Shown: positions 20,424-29,380, numbered from the stretch's first letter. The stretch is DNA of 64,000 nucleotides from JAWKNZ01 sp041391425 (GCA_041391425.1 JAWKNZ010000002.1:186001-250000), one strand, 5' to 3'. Made by a program: numbers and translations. The notes: generated by a model not told the origin, from the letters alone.

Positions 20424-21704
20424 AGACTTAAATTAAAATTAGCTAATTCGGAAACAAACTTAGAGGTTCCTATTTTTTCCTACCCTGAAGGGAAGCCTTT
20501 ACGTATTAGTGGTACAACCGTGGATATGAGCCAGTTTTTTACAGAAATTAAATGCATGGATAATGATGGCAATGTTTTAGATTTTGAATGTCCATGTGGA
20601 GCTGATCAGGATGGAAATCCGATTGAAAAAAAAGAAATTGAAAATGAAGATGGAGAAAAAGAATTATCTTGTCCAGCTCTTGAAGAAGGACAATCTCCAC
20701 CTGTAGCACTTGTTCAGGTGTCTCAAGAAGGAACATTTGATACTTTGAAGGTTTCTCTCCTAAACTCAACCGATGTCAAAGGATGTGTCGGCAACTATAT
20801 CAGGCAAGATGGCTGGGGAACATCTGATGCCTCAAAGTATACAGATGATGTTGCATTTGAAAATTATTGCACAAAGAAAAGTTTTACTATGGAAACTGCA
20901 TTAGCTGGAACCGCGACAGAAAGCTCAGAATTTTTATCGACAGCTGATGACGCTCAATGGACGACTAGTAGGCTTTCATTAAATCCTGATCATGGTGATT
21001 CATTCAATATGGAGTTTCCTATTAAGATGGAATAACTATTGCGGCAAATTCAGATGCTAAACCCAATATTACGATGCTGATTGATACGTCTCGTATCTAA
21101 GATTTTAAGCGAGACAACTATGAAGATAGAAGCCGGCCTGATGGTGGCACAGAAACTGAGCAATTTAAGGGTTCCTATTTTATATCAACCGTTTTGGGAG
21201 TCAAAATTTTGTATTTGTAGGGCGTCCGGGAACTATACATGGGTATCGCTACCTAGCAGATTCAAGCCGAACTGAAGATGATTCCAACGCAACACCGCCG
21301 ACGACTGTGGTGGATGGAAGTGAATATGAGCAATGTTCTCGTGCCAGTGAAGATTGTTTTGACTATGGTGGAGGCTGGGTTACAGTCGTTTTTGATCCAG
21401 ATGGCGAGCCTCTTTTGATTAGTATACAGCCTGATGATAATAATACTGGTATTAAATATGCGAATCAAAGCAAGATGGAATTGACACAAGTGTTTTTAAT
21501 CAAACTTCGAGCGGAGTTTATAAAATTGAGACTGAATTCAAAGATGGTAATGGTTCGCCATGGATTGTAAAATTGTATAACCTTGACACTTCTATTAGTG
21601 TCGGTAGTTCGGTGGATTCATATTTCTATCAGTATTTGGAATCAGCAGATGGAAGTGATTCTAGCGAGACATGGGGTGTGATGCATCTTGAGCGTGGGCT
21701 TTAG
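20424..21704 (+). pseudogene. lipoprotein-like secreted protein, frameshifted, function unknown
   Basis: Coding potential continues from about 20424 (frame reading FSCIRLKLKLANSETNLEV) through an open part (20520-21035), then shifts frame several times: FKRDNYEDRSRPDGGTE near 21100, EYEQCSRASEDCFDYGGGWV near 21330, WIVKLYNLDTSISVGSS near 21570, ending HLERGL and TAG at 21702. No start codon is found before the Cys of the possible lipobox. It may be a relative of the preceding lipoprotein gene. At least three indels are required. A strong terminator follows, as expected for a once-real gene. Confidence 0.5.
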
Positions 21705-21735
21705 GTTGTTAATGAATTTTTTTTGATGTCTAACT

Positions 21736-21783
21736 CTTTGGCTGTTCAAATAAATGACTGAACAGCCAAAGGATTAAAATTTT
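21736..21783 (+). terminator. terminator with 13-bp stem
   Basis: CTTTGGCTGTTCA (21736-21748) pairs perfectly with TGAACAGCCAAAG (21759-21771) across a ten-base loop and is followed by GATTAAAATTTTT. Confidence 0.8.
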
Positions 21784-21892
21784 TCTAGCTTGCCGTACAT
21801 TGCATCACTAAATTTGACCATCTTCGCATTTATTAATTTGTTAATCGATCTTAGCGATACACAAATAAAATTTTATTGAAAAGGAAATAGGT

Positions 21893-22714
21893 ATGAACCT
21901 ACAGAATTTTATTTATGGAACGGCATGGAAGGGCGAAAATACTGAGAAATTTACTTATCAGGCTTTGAAGGAAGGCTTGTGTACTATTGATACAGCTAAT
22001 CAAAGGCGGCATTACTATGAAGCGGGAGTGGGAAATGCACTAAAGAAAGCTTTCGATGAAAAACTTATTAAAAGAGAAGATGTTTTTTTACAGACAAAGT
22101 ACACCTTTGTTGAAGGGCAGGATGTGGATGAGTATTTACCCTATAACCCTAATGACTCCATAGTCCAACAAGTCCACCAATCTTTTACAAGTTCATTAGC
22201 CCACCTTGGGGTTGAAACGATAGATTCTTATGTTTTGCATGGCCCTAAGCTGGGCTTTGGAATCACTGATGATGATGTTGATGCATGGGAAACAATATCA
22301 AGCTTAAAGCAAGATGGTAAAGTTAAATTGATTGGTGTGAGTAATTTTTCACTGGAGCAGCTTGAAGAATTGGTTGCGGCTACGAATATTTATCCGCAGA
22401 TCGTACAGAATCGATGCTACCCATCCATTCAATGGAATTCAAAAGTTAGGCATTGGTGCCTTGAGTCTGACATTGTTTATCAAGGCTTTAACTTGCAGAG
22501 AGATCCACTATTGTATAATTCTGAGTTTATCCGTCTGCTTTGTCAAAAGTATCAAGTTCCAATCAATACATTAATTTATAGCTTTGCCTTACAGGCAGGA
22601 ATTCAACCACTGACAGGAGCAAGAGATGTGAAACATCTTCAAGAAAACTTGCGAGCAAGAAATGATCTTTTAGAGCAGCAAGACTTTTTGACAATAGAAG
22701 CTGTAGAATTTTAA
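21893..22714 (+). CDS. aldo/keto reductase
   Basis: NAD(P)H-dependent carbonyl reductase of the AKR superfamily, cytoplasmic. Visible are the N-terminal strand FIYGTAWKG, the catalytic Asp in IDTANQ, a Tyr in RRHYYEAGVG, Lys in QTKYTF, His in YVLHGP, and the later LIGVSNFSLEQLEEL and QNRCYPSIQW segments. At 273 residues it is at the short end for AKRs, though the barrel seems complete. AAAGGAAAT lies before ATG. It appears to be a single-gene unit, since a terminator lies upstream and the next gene is convergent. Confidence 0.9.
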   Translation: MNLQNFIYGTAWKGENTEKFTYQALKEGLCTIDTANQRRHYYEAGVGNALKKAFDEKLIKREDVFLQTKYTFVEGQDVDEYLPYNPNDSIVQQVHQSFTSSLAHLGVETIDSYVLHGPKLGFGITDDDVDAWETISSLKQDGKVKLIGVSNFSLEQLEELVAATNIYPQIVQNRCYPSIQWNSKVRHWCLESDIVYQGFNLQRDPLLYNSEFIRLLCQKYQVPINTLIYSFALQAGIQPLTGARDVKHLQENLRARNDLLEQQDFLTIEAVEF

Positions 22715-22773
22715 TTTTCAATAAGTTAGGTCAGTCAGACGTTTATCTTTATTGAAGTTAAATTTACCCTTCC

Positions 22774-23748
22774 TCAAGATAATATCAAAGAATAAGCTTG
22801 ATCACATCTCGGAGATAGGTCGGAGCGTGCAGTTTTTTTGAATCCATATCGCTTATAAAGGCCTATCGCCTCGACTAACACGGATGCCGTTTCGAGTTCG
22901 ACTCTATGGTATCCCAATGATTGTGCTTTTTGCAGTGCTCTTTCTAGCATCCTTTTTCCAAGGCCATTTCCTCTTGCTTGTTCTGATAGGTACATTTTTC
23001 TGAGCTCTACAGTGTCTGGATCAACTTGTAATAACCCCCAGGTACCGACAAGATCTCGATTTTTATCATATATAGTTTCAAACCAGCCATTTTTTTTAAA
23101 GTAAAGATTTTCGATGTCGAATATGTCTTTATCTGTTTTTCCCGGATCGGGGCTTAATCCATATGATTTTAATATCGAAAATATAAGGTCTCTAACTTTG
23201 TCGGTTTCACCATTAAACGTTTCAAATTGAAAGTCATCTATTATCGGAGTGGCTATTTTTTGTAGCCAAATGGAACTAATATAAGAATCATTTTTTTTGG
23301 CGTATTCCTTGAAGACACCTACTTCTTCGAAATCAAAACATTTATGGAGTTTGATAGAGGCATCATTAGGTAAGGCTATACCAGATACATAAAGATGAAT
23401 TTGTTCATATTTTAGATCACTGAATAGAGTTTTGTATAATTGTTTTCCTATACCCTTGCCTGTATAAATAGGGTGAATATAGATCGCAACCTCAACAGTG
23501 TCGTTAAAAGCGTGATGTTGACGGTATTGATTTGTGGAACAAAAACCAACAATTTTTTCTTGGTAACAAGCAATCCAGCATCTATAACGACCGAATTGTT
23601 TGTATCGCTTGAATTTTTCAAAATGCTCGCTATTTGTCGGAACTATTTCGTCAAAGGTTGCATATGAGTTTTCTACGTAATGATTGTATATTTGAAATAC
23701 TTGCATTTGATCTTCAGGAGTAAGGTATCGGATAACAATATCATTCAT
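22774..23748 (-). CDS. tandem double-GNAT acetyltransferase
   Basis: Two GNAT domains are fused. Residues 1 to about 168 resemble phosphinothricin-type N-acetyltransferases (IYNHYVENSYATFDE, VEVAIYIHPIYTGKGIGKQL). Residues from about 172 form a second GNAT (TVELRKMYLSEQARGNGLGK with the acetyl-CoA loop R-G-N-G-L-G, then LYKRYGFKK). Each domain has its own CoA-binding loop (GKGIGK and ARGNGLGK). The substrate is unknown. The gene overlaps the end of marR by four bases (ATGA), so the two are translationally coupled. Cytoplasmic. Confidence 0.82.
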   Translation of the reverse strand: MNDIVIRYLTPEDQMQVFQIYNHYVENSYATFDEIVPTNSEHFEKFKRYKQFGRYRCWIACYQEKIVGFCSTNQYRQHHAFNDTVEVAIYIHPIYTGKGIGKQLYKTLFSDLKYEQIHLYVSGIALPNDASIKLHKCFDFEEVGVFKEYAKKNDSYISSIWLQKIATPIIDDFQFETFNGETDKVRDLIFSILKSYGLSPDPGKTDKDIFDIENLYFKKNGWFETIYDKNRDLVGTWGLLQVDPDTVELRKMYLSEQARGNGLGKRMLERALQKAQSLGYHRVELETASVLVEAIGLYKRYGFKKTARSDLSPRCDQAYSLILS

Positions 23749-24194
23749 TGAGTTTCCTCAAGTTGATCTCTCCAACTATCAATCGCTTCATTTATGATAG
23801 CTAGCCCATCACATATCTGTGTCAATTCGTTTTTGGGAATATTGGCCAATTCGTTACTCAGATGAGATTGAAACTTCTTCTGGAGATCACTAAAGGTTTT
23901 TGCGCCTTTGGAAGTAGGGCTAACAACAAAAGACCGTCTGTCGTTTTGGTCTATTTTTCTCTTTACAAATCCTAGCAGCTCGAGTGAATCAACAATCTTT
24001 GTAGCTGAGCCAAGTGAGACTCTGAGATAAGATGCAAGTTCTGACATAGATTTGGACCCTTTTATCAGTTCTCCTAATGCGTAGGCTTGCGAAACATTTA
24101 AACTTGGACAGGCAAGATCCGAAGTCCTTCGTAGTTGGTACTTTTTCGCAAATTCTGTGACTTCTCTGTGAAGCTTTTCGATCGTATCATCCAT
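23745..24194 (-). CDS. MarR-family transcriptional regulator
   Basis: A 149-residue winged-helix regulator. The recognition region is SMSELASYLRVSLGSATKIV, followed by the wing KRKIDQNDRRSFVVSPT, which carries the D-x-R-R motif of the family. Helices at both ends provide dimerisation. It is the first gene of a two-gene operon with the double-GNAT protein. An 11-bp palindrome 13 bases upstream of its start is the likely autoregulatory operator. Confidence 0.9.
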   Translation of the reverse strand: MDDTIEKLHREVTEFAKKYQLRRTSDLACPSLNVSQAYALGELIKGSKSMSELASYLRVSLGSATKIVDSLELLGFVKRKIDQNDRRSFVVSPTSKGAKTFSDLQKKFQSHLSNELANIPKNELTQICDGLAIINEAIDSWRDQLEETQ

Positions 24195-24206
24195 GGAGAC
24201 TAAGTA

Positions 24207-24234
24207 TTTAATTTACTAAGGAAAGTAAATTAAA
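24207..24234 (-). promoter_or_regulatory. candidate MarR operator
   Basis: TTTAATTTACT (24207-24217) and AGTAAATTAAA (24224-24234) form a perfect 11-bp inverted repeat with a six-base spacer, immediately upstream of marR. A further copy of the half-site core (ATTTACTAGTAA) occurs around 24241-24253, suggesting two dimers bind. Confidence 0.65.
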
Positions 24235-24360
24235 ATATAAATTTACTAGTAATATTGGATATATATACTTAATTCAAGTGCTCTGCCAGAAGCCGTGATG
24301 GTGCTGATTTTATCAAGGAATTATCGAAAATGAGAAATTTGTCTATGTGAGTCAAGAATA

Positions 24361-25548
24361 CTAAGGTAAGGGAATTTCCTCTATTTTTAATTTTCGAATT
24401 TCTTTAACCAAAGGAAATGTTGTAAAAAAGATCATCCCAATGAATACCGCGCCGAGTGAAAGTAAGGTGGTATCCATTCCATAAGTATCGACCCCGTAAC
24501 CAACCAATGGTCCGATAATAGCGAATCCTAGGCGAAAGAAAAAACTCTGTAGTGAATTTGCCGTAGCGCGAAATTTGCTGGGTATTCTCCAATTGAGAGC
24601 GTCTTTTAATAGAATTTGTGTTACCCCTCGGCTAAGATAGAAAAGCAATCCAAATGCCACTCCGATGAATCCCGCCGATTTTGCCATTCCTAGGTATCCC
24701 AATACAGGTGCTATACTCAAAAATAGAAGCAATGGAATGGCACCTATTTTATGTTCAAGACGGTGAACTTGCTTGCCAGTAATGCCAACTGAAATATTAT
24801 AGATAGCCCATATTATGCCAAAGTAAGTGAGCGATATTCCACGATCTGCCCAATATTTCTGAAACAACCAAACGGCAATAAAGGTCGCCAATCCCCAAAT
24901 GATAAGATTGATAAAGCTAAAGAATAGAATTTTATCCTTACAAAAAAAGATATGACGAAATACTTCTTTAAAATTTTCTAAATGAGTTGAACGACTCATA
25001 CGTTCGACAGTCGGTTCGGATAGCGTTAAGGCGATGAAAAACGGAATCCACCCAGCGATTGCATTTGCCACTGCTACATGGGTAAATGAAAATGCCATCA
25101 AAGCGCCACCTAGAATGGAAGCGACAGATTCTCCGGAAACAGAAGCAAACTGCATATTTGCCAATGACTTGGTGCTGTATTTTCTATCGGACTTGTCCAC
25201 TGAATCGTAAAGAAGTGAGATGTCCGCGCCAGAAACAAAACTCAATGCGGTTGCAATTATTAACTCGTATATAACTAATTCGGCAAATGATTTTATAAAA
25301 ATGAGATAAGTGAAGCCAAGCCCAGATAGAAAGGAGCCGATAATGAGCGATCTTTTTCGTCCCCACATGTCACACAAATATCCAGTGGGTACTTCTAAAG
25401 TGACAATTCCAAGTCCGAAGATAGCTTGAAGTTGAAAAACTTGGCTCATTGAAAGACCTAATTTTAAGAAATAGGGGACGATAACGGGAATAATGACTAA
25501 GAACATCCAAAAAAAGCTAAAAAAATAAAGTTTTTTTGTGTTTCTCAT
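24361..25548 (-). CDS. MFS transporter
   Basis: A 395-residue inner-membrane protein with about twelve hydrophobic helices. The MFS signature lies between helices 2 and 3 (GYLCDMWGRKRSLIIGSF), with an acidic-loop-rich middle (SEPTVERMSRSTHLENFKEV). The substrate is unknown; drug or small-molecule efflux is common for this subtype. It starts seven bases after the stop of the haem-binding protein gene, so they are probably co-transcribed. The marR unit lies downstream, separated by about 165 bases. Confidence 0.85.
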   Translation of the reverse strand: MRNTKKLYFFSFFWMFLVIIPVIVPYFLKLGLSMSQVFQLQAIFGLGIVTLEVPTGYLCDMWGRKRSLIIGSFLSGLGFTYLIFIKSFAELVIYELIIATALSFVSGADISLLYDSVDKSDRKYSTKSLANMQFASVSGESVASILGGALMAFSFTHVAVANAIAGWIPFFIALTLSEPTVERMSRSTHLENFKEVFRHIFFCKDKILFFSFINLIIWGLATFIAVWLFQKYWADRGISLTYFGIIWAIYNISVGITGKQVHRLEHKIGAIPLLLFLSIAPVLGYLGMAKSAGFIGVAFGLLFYLSRGVTQILLKDALNWRIPSKFRATANSLQSFFFRLGFAIIGPLVGYGVDTYGMDTTLLSLGAVFIGMIFFTTFPLVKEIRKLKIEEIPLP

Positions 25549-25555
25549 ATTATGC

Positions 25556-26062
25556 TTACTTTTGTGCAGAAAGTAGATTTAGAGAGCTTTCGGCCCATAA
25601 TATAATATCATTTTTCTCGTCACTGCTCAGCTTATGGTCTCTATGCATTATGAGATATTGCCAAGGTGGCATTGAGTCTTCGTCTACCACTTCAATGAGC
25701 TCTTCAAGATCTTCCTTGGGTGTTCCATGTCCAGCAAAAGGAAAATCATTTGTAAAATCTAAATGCTCTAGTGCGTCTTTGATATCATGATCAATGAGTT
25801 GCCTAATGCCAGGTATAGGATAGTACCAAGGATATTTAGTTTGATTTGAATGGCAGTTGTAGCATTTTTCCTGAAATATTTGTTTTATAGAATTAGTATA
25901 ACTTTTGTTTATTTTCCTTAGTAGTTCATCGCGATGGTAATTATTTTCGCCATTGGCAATCGAATCTTTATGCGCATTTTCCAAGTTTTCGTGGTGCTCA
26001 CCATGGGCCATTGCCAATATAGGAAGCAAAAATATGATGGATATAATAATTTGTCGCTTCAT
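25556..26062 (-). CDS. haem-binding domain protein (c-type haem motif)
   Basis: The signal peptide MKRQIIISIIFLLPILAMA fixes the start at 26062; an in-frame ATG at 26116 would bury it. The mature protein is His-rich at its N-terminus (HGEHHENLENAHK). It then carries CYNCH followed by the NQTKYPWYYPIPGI stretch typical of the Haem_bd family (pfam14376), and later MPPWQYLIMHRDHKLS, in which the Met or His may be the distal ligand. It acts in the periplasm as a small cytochrome. Upstream lie HupE-like and His-rich proteins. Confidence 0.8.
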   Translation of the reverse strand: MKRQIIISIIFLLPILAMAHGEHHENLENAHKDSIANGENNYHRDELLRKINKSYTNSIKQIFQEKCYNCHSNQTKYPWYYPIPGIRQLIDHDIKDALEHLDFTNDFPFAGHGTPKEDLEELIEVVDEDSMPPWQYLIMHRDHKLSSDEKNDIILWAESSLNLLSAQK

Positions 26063-26267
26063 GATGGTGCCTGTCTTAGAGTTTTCCAAGCTGAACCCTA
26101 ACATAGGAAATAACATATTTTAAAAGAAGGATAAAGATTTTAATAATTACGATAATTTCTGGCAGGGCGGCAACTTTGCTAGATTATTTTTTGATGGCTG
26201 TCACATAACTCTTCTCGATTGAGTCTTAATACACAGGGCATAATTTAAAATTGTTTTATTATGTGGG

Positions 26268-26290
26268 TTGTCTTGTCTTGTCTTGTCTTG
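26268..26290. repeat. pentanucleotide tandem repeat (TCTTG)4
   Basis: Four perfect copies of TCTTG run from 26271 to 26290, preceded by a partial copy. The region is intergenic, between the DUF6488-like and haem-binding genes. Confidence 0.9.
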
Positions 26291-26321
26291 AATTAGGGGC
26301 GTTAGGAAATATGTGCGAAAG

Positions 26322-26344
26322 TGCCAACGCAAATAGCGTTGGCA
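26322..26344. terminator. hairpin between DUF6488-like and haem-binding genes
   Basis: TGCCAACGC, loop AAATA, GCGTTGGCA form a perfect 9-bp stem. No strong U-tract follows on either strand, so it is terminator-like only. Confidence 0.45.
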
Positions 26345-26374
26345 ACAGAATGTTGTTAAACTGTTAAGATCATT

Positions 26375-26406
26375 CCAAAGCCAAAGCCAAAGCCAAAGCT
26401 AAAGCC
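26375..26406. repeat. hexanucleotide tandem repeat (CCAAAG)5
   Basis: Four perfect CCAAAG units and one CTAAAG unit. It is intergenic, about 50 bases past the stop of the minus-strand DUF6488-like gene. Confidence 0.9.
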
Positions 26407-26454
26407 TAATGGCAGAAGTTGCTTAAGGGCTTCTTCTAAAAGACTTACCAAATA

Positions 26455-26814
26455 CTATTTACCTGTGTAATTGGCAGCCAGAAATTCACCGGATAGCCTC
26501 ATGAAAATGAATAACTTTTGCTTTGCAGTGTCTTTTATCGCTTTATTTAAATAGGTAGCCACCCATTCCTCCGAACTGCCAAATCTTTTCTTTTCTAAAC
26601 TTACGAACTGAGATTTTGTCCACGAGTTTTCAATTTTTTTGGTTTTAATTAACATATTAACACTTTCCTGTGCGTTCTTTTTTGCAACATCCTCAGTTAC
26701 TGGCTTTTTTGGAGGATGGTGATGATCTGAATGACTAAATGCTAAGGTCGCGACGGTTAAATTAAACATGACTAGTAGAGATGATAAAACTGCTTTCATA
26801 ACTTTTCCTTTCAA
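26455..26814 (-). CDS. DUF6488-like small periplasmic protein
   Basis: About 119 residues with a signal peptide (MKAVLSSLLVMFNLTVATLAFS) and a His-rich start of the mature protein (HSDHHHPP). The following WVATYLNKAIKDTAKQKLFIF, with a Trp and charged helix, is like DUF6488 proteins found beside HupE/UreJ-type and cation-efflux genes. The start overlaps the HupE gene end by four bases (ATGA), so the genes are translationally coupled. Metal binding is inferred from the His cluster. Confidence 0.6.
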   Translation of the reverse strand: MKGKVMKAVLSSLLVMFNLTVATLAFSHSDHHHPPKKPVTEDVAKKNAQESVNMLIKTKKIENSWTKSQFVSLEKKRFGSSEEWVATYLNKAIKDTAKQKLFIFMRLSGEFLAANYTGK

Positions 26815-27584
26815 AGTGAATCGTGTTTACTGTTTTTTTGGTGGACGTCCATATCCTCATGATGATGTATATGGTTGTCTTCGCTAAATCCAAATTCATC
26901 AGGGTATGATGTATGTAGATAGCCATGTAATTGCATTAGCAAGAGCAAGAACCCTGCTAAAATCAGCCCATCATTTGCGATTTTTGAAAATCGCCTAAAT
27001 AGGTCAGTCTTTCTTACCGAGCCCAAGAGTAGTAGCATTATTGCAAGTGCCACGATTTGCCCAAACTCGACACCGATGTTGAATGATATAATTCGCATCA
27101 ACATTTCAAAACCCTTATCACCTAATGGCAGTTGCTGGAGTCTTGTTGAGAGACCAAAGCCGTGGATGAGTCCAAATATGAACACCATAAGTAATAAGTT
27201 TGGCGCCTTTTGCATTCCAAAATAATTTTGGAATCCTTTGTTATTGTCGAATCCTTTATAACAAACACTAATTGCAATTATAGCATCAACAAGCCAATAA
27301 TTTGCTGTTATTCCTAAAAAGGTAGCAAATATTAGTGTTATGCTATGGCCGATAGTAAATACTGTGATGAACTTAACAATATCTCTAAATGAAGTTAGAA
27401 AAAATATAACACCGAACAAGAATAGCAAGTGATCGTAACCTGTAATCATATGCTCAGCGCCAAGCCATATATATTGAAGGTATCCTCCTTCAATCATAGC
27501 CCGCTTTGCCTCTTCACTGATACCATGGCCCAACGCGTTGGCAGACCATAGTGCTAGCAAAAGACATAGAAATATCTTCCGCAT
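26811..27584 (-). CDS. HupE/UreJ-family membrane protein
   Basis: A 257-residue membrane protein with a cleavable signal (LLLALWSANALG, then HGISEE) and about seven helices. The conserved metal-site motif HMITGYDHLLFLFGVIFF and VFTIGHSITL, and a second LIHGFGLSTRLQQLPLG, mark the HupE/UreJ type 2 family, thought to import or handle nickel/cobalt or related metals. The C-terminal tail is His-rich (HIHHHEDMDVHQ). It belongs to a co-oriented set with the His-rich protein upstream and the DUF6488-like gene downstream. Confidence 0.82.
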   Translation of the reverse strand: MRKIFLCLLLALWSANALGHGISEEAKRAMIEGGYLQYIWLGAEHMITGYDHLLFLFGVIFFLTSFRDIVKFITVFTIGHSITLIFATFLGITANYWLVDAIIAISVCYKGFDNNKGFQNYFGMQKAPNLLLMVFIFGLIHGFGLSTRLQQLPLGDKGFEMLMRIISFNIGVEFGQIVALAIMLLLLGSVRKTDLFRRFSKIANDGLILAGFLLLLMQLHGYLHTSYPDEFGFSEDNHIHHHEDMDVHQKNSKHDSL

Positions 27585-27622
27585 GGATCCTCCTAAATTA
27601 ATTTTGAGTAGAATAAAGAATG

Positions 27623-28003
27623 TTAAAGCAAGGCGATAGGAGGTCGAAAAAGTTCTTCAGGATGAGGGTTTGAATTTAAGAAGATAACATAAAATCCAGA
27701 CAAGACCTTTAACAAGGTAAGGGGAGCTATCTCTAAATTTGTGTTTAGAATAATTCTCAGTTCTGATGTCTTATTGGATAAATGGTCATGGCTATGTTTG
27801 TGCTCTTCGTCATCTTCACTATGTTTATGCGAGTGTTCATGAGCTTCGGAATTCTTGGTAATATTGTCATGATGATTTTTGTTATGCTCAGAATATGAGT
27901 CAATATGGAGGGTTAAAAAAAAGTCGCTAAAGAATGAAGAGCTTGGAAAGCTCAGAGTGGTGCTTATTAAAAGGCAAATAAAAATGTTAAATGTTTTGTC
28001 CAT
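27623..28003 (-). CDS. histidine-rich exported protein, putative metal binding
   Basis: 126 residues. A hydrophobic N-terminal segment is followed by a low-complexity His/Glu/Asp block (HEHSHKHSEDDEEHKHSHDH), then a second hydrophobic stretch and the ending NPHPEELFRPPIALL. Such proteins accompany Zn/Co/Ni transport genes. It is the first gene of the set with HupE and DUF6488, 38 bases upstream of hupE. Function is inferred from composition and context only. Confidence 0.6.
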   Translation of the reverse strand: MDKTFNIFICLLISTTLSFPSSSFFSDFFLTLHIDSYSEHNKNHHDNITKNSEAHEHSHKHSEDDEEHKHSHDHLSNKTSELRIILNTNLEIAPLTLLKVLSGFYVIFLNSNPHPEELFRPPIALL

Positions 28004-28008
28004 ATATG

Positions 28009-28029
28009 CATAATATCACCATGATAATG
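28009..28029 (-). promoter_or_regulatory. candidate operator of the metal-handling gene set
   Basis: CATAATATCA, CCA, TGATAATG form a near-palindrome (core TATCA-N3-TGATA) a few bases upstream of the His-rich gene start. A metal-responsive repressor site is plausible but does not clearly match the Zur or NikR consensus known to me. Confidence 0.4.
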
Positions 28030-28119
28030 GATGTCTAGTCATAACTCGATTGAAAAAAACGGCCCTATCTTGCAGTTCGAAGCTTATTTTACACTTAGTT
28101 AGAAAATTTAAATCAACTA

Positions 28120-28269
28120 TTACTTGGATTCCATAAGTTTTAATACGTTACCGTCTGGATCCTCGAAAACAACCATGTTGCCCCATGGTTCGTTTGCTGT
28201 ACCAAGGATCTTTGCGCCAGCCTGTTCAAGTTTTTCTCTACCAATAGTAGCATTTGCTATCTTAAGCAT
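28120..28269 (-). pseudogene. C-terminal remnant of a VOC/glyoxalase-family protein
   Basis: A 49-codon frame encodes ANEPWGNMVVFEDPDGNVLK, then LMESK and stop. This is the closing beta-alpha-beta-beta unit of vicinal-oxygen-chelate proteins, with the DPDGN turn and the final metal-ligand region. The N-terminal half is absent, so it is a fragment rather than a working enzyme. Confidence 0.7.
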
Positions 28270-28396
28270 GTGGTTCTTGGATTAGAAAGTTGACGACCGT
28301 GCAATTAATATTTTTTGCAGCCTCAAGTACAGATTTAGATTATAATAGGAGAATAATCTAGTCAAATTTTGAAATGTGTATAAGGAATCTGATTCG

Positions 28397-29050
28397 ATGT
28401 TGAGACCATTAATTGCTATGATGTTCATTGTTTGCGCTTTGGGTTGTGCTAAAGAAGAAGAGGAAGTTGAAGGAACTTTGTTGCCTGATGGCGGCAGTGA
28501 TTGTGTGAGCTCAGAAGCAGAGCCGACAAGCAATGATGGTTTTTTAAAGATTAAAGTCGGTGGTGATTACAGTGGTGAATTGACTTATACCTGTTATAAA
28601 ATTCCCACACTGATTGATGGTGATGCGGACTTAGAGCAGACGAACTCCTACCACCCAGATCTTGGAGTTGTCTTTAATAATAATGGTGCAGCGGGTGCCT
28701 ATAACGATATTGTGCATTTCAGCTTTTCCTTTTCTCGGGGATTTTATGAGGGGCTGTCAACATTTCAAATCTGTCCTTTTGGCGAGACAAATGAGACACA
28801 AGGAGGCGGCGGTATGTTGATGAAAATTCGAACGCCAAAATTAGAAAACCCAGAAACTACAGCTACTACTTATGACGTGTGGTTACAAGATAGATGTGAT
28901 GGCGATACAGTTTGGAAGATTATTGTTGATAGTCACGATACTGCTACTAATAAAGTTACTGGGCATTTTGATGAATTAAGTCTTAGAACCGATGACATGA
29001 CTAAAAAAATTAGCGTCTCTGGTAGTTTTTCTTTTGTTTATAGTGAATAG
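28397..29050 (+). CDS. putative lipoprotein, function unknown
   Basis: The signal peptide MLRPLIAMMFIVCALGC has its lipobox Cys at residue 17, followed by an acidic linker (EEEEVEG). The mature part is about 200 residues, beta-rich, with four Cys and a Gly run (QGGGGMLMKI). ATG 28397 with AAGGA upstream is preferred over ATG 28376. No family is recognised. Confidence 0.68.
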   Translation: MLRPLIAMMFIVCALGCAKEEEEVEGTLLPDGGSDCVSSEAEPTSNDGFLKIKVGGDYSGELTYTCYKIPTLIDGDADLEQTNSYHPDLGVVFNNNGAAGAYNDIVHFSFSFSRGFYEGLSTFQICPFGETNETQGGGGMLMKIRTPKLENPETTATTYDVWLQDRCDGDTVWKIIVDSHDTATNKVTGHFDELSLRTDDMTKKISVSGSFSFVYSE

Positions 29051-29308
29051 CATTATAACTGAGAATTTGTTTTGAGCGGATAAGAATTTGAAATGAAGTA
29101 AATAAATTTCTAAGACTAAGCAAATGGCTATAAAATTGAAATCGTCATAGGTCGTAAGAGGATGTTGATAAGTAATCGCTGTTATGAAAATTTTTAGAGA
29201 GAAAAGAAGTTTATAAAAAATTCTAATGAAAATTTGCAATTTGACGAAGAGTTGTGTAATACTGAATCGGTGATGATCTTACGAGATCTAGCCTTGATAG
29301 GAAAGAAA

Positions 29309-29380
29309 ATGAAGCAAATGAATAAAGTAAAATTTCAAAAATTAACCCAGACCACCACCACTTCATGGAGGATGGCCTAG
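29309..29380 (+). CDS. Thr-rich leader peptide of thrS
   Basis: The short frame reads MKQMNKVKFQKLTQTTTTSW, then RMA and TAG. Five of the six codons from 29345 to 29362 are Thr (ACC, CAG, ACC, ACC, ACC, ACT). AGGAAAG lies directly upstream. It is followed by an intrinsic terminator at 29413-29442 and then thrS. This is the layout of a ribosome-mediated attenuator: stalling at Thr codons when charged tRNA-Thr is scarce would prevent terminator formation and raise thrS expression. I did not find a convincing antiterminator by eye. Confidence 0.8.
   Translation: MKQMNKVKFQKLTQTTTTSWRMA

Noticed and set aside
26375..26406. CRISPR-like repeat
   Set aside because: The units are six bases with no spacers; it is a microsatellite.
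28120..28269. Functional small VOC protein
   Set aside because: Only the last quarter of the fold is present, so it cannot form the metal site.
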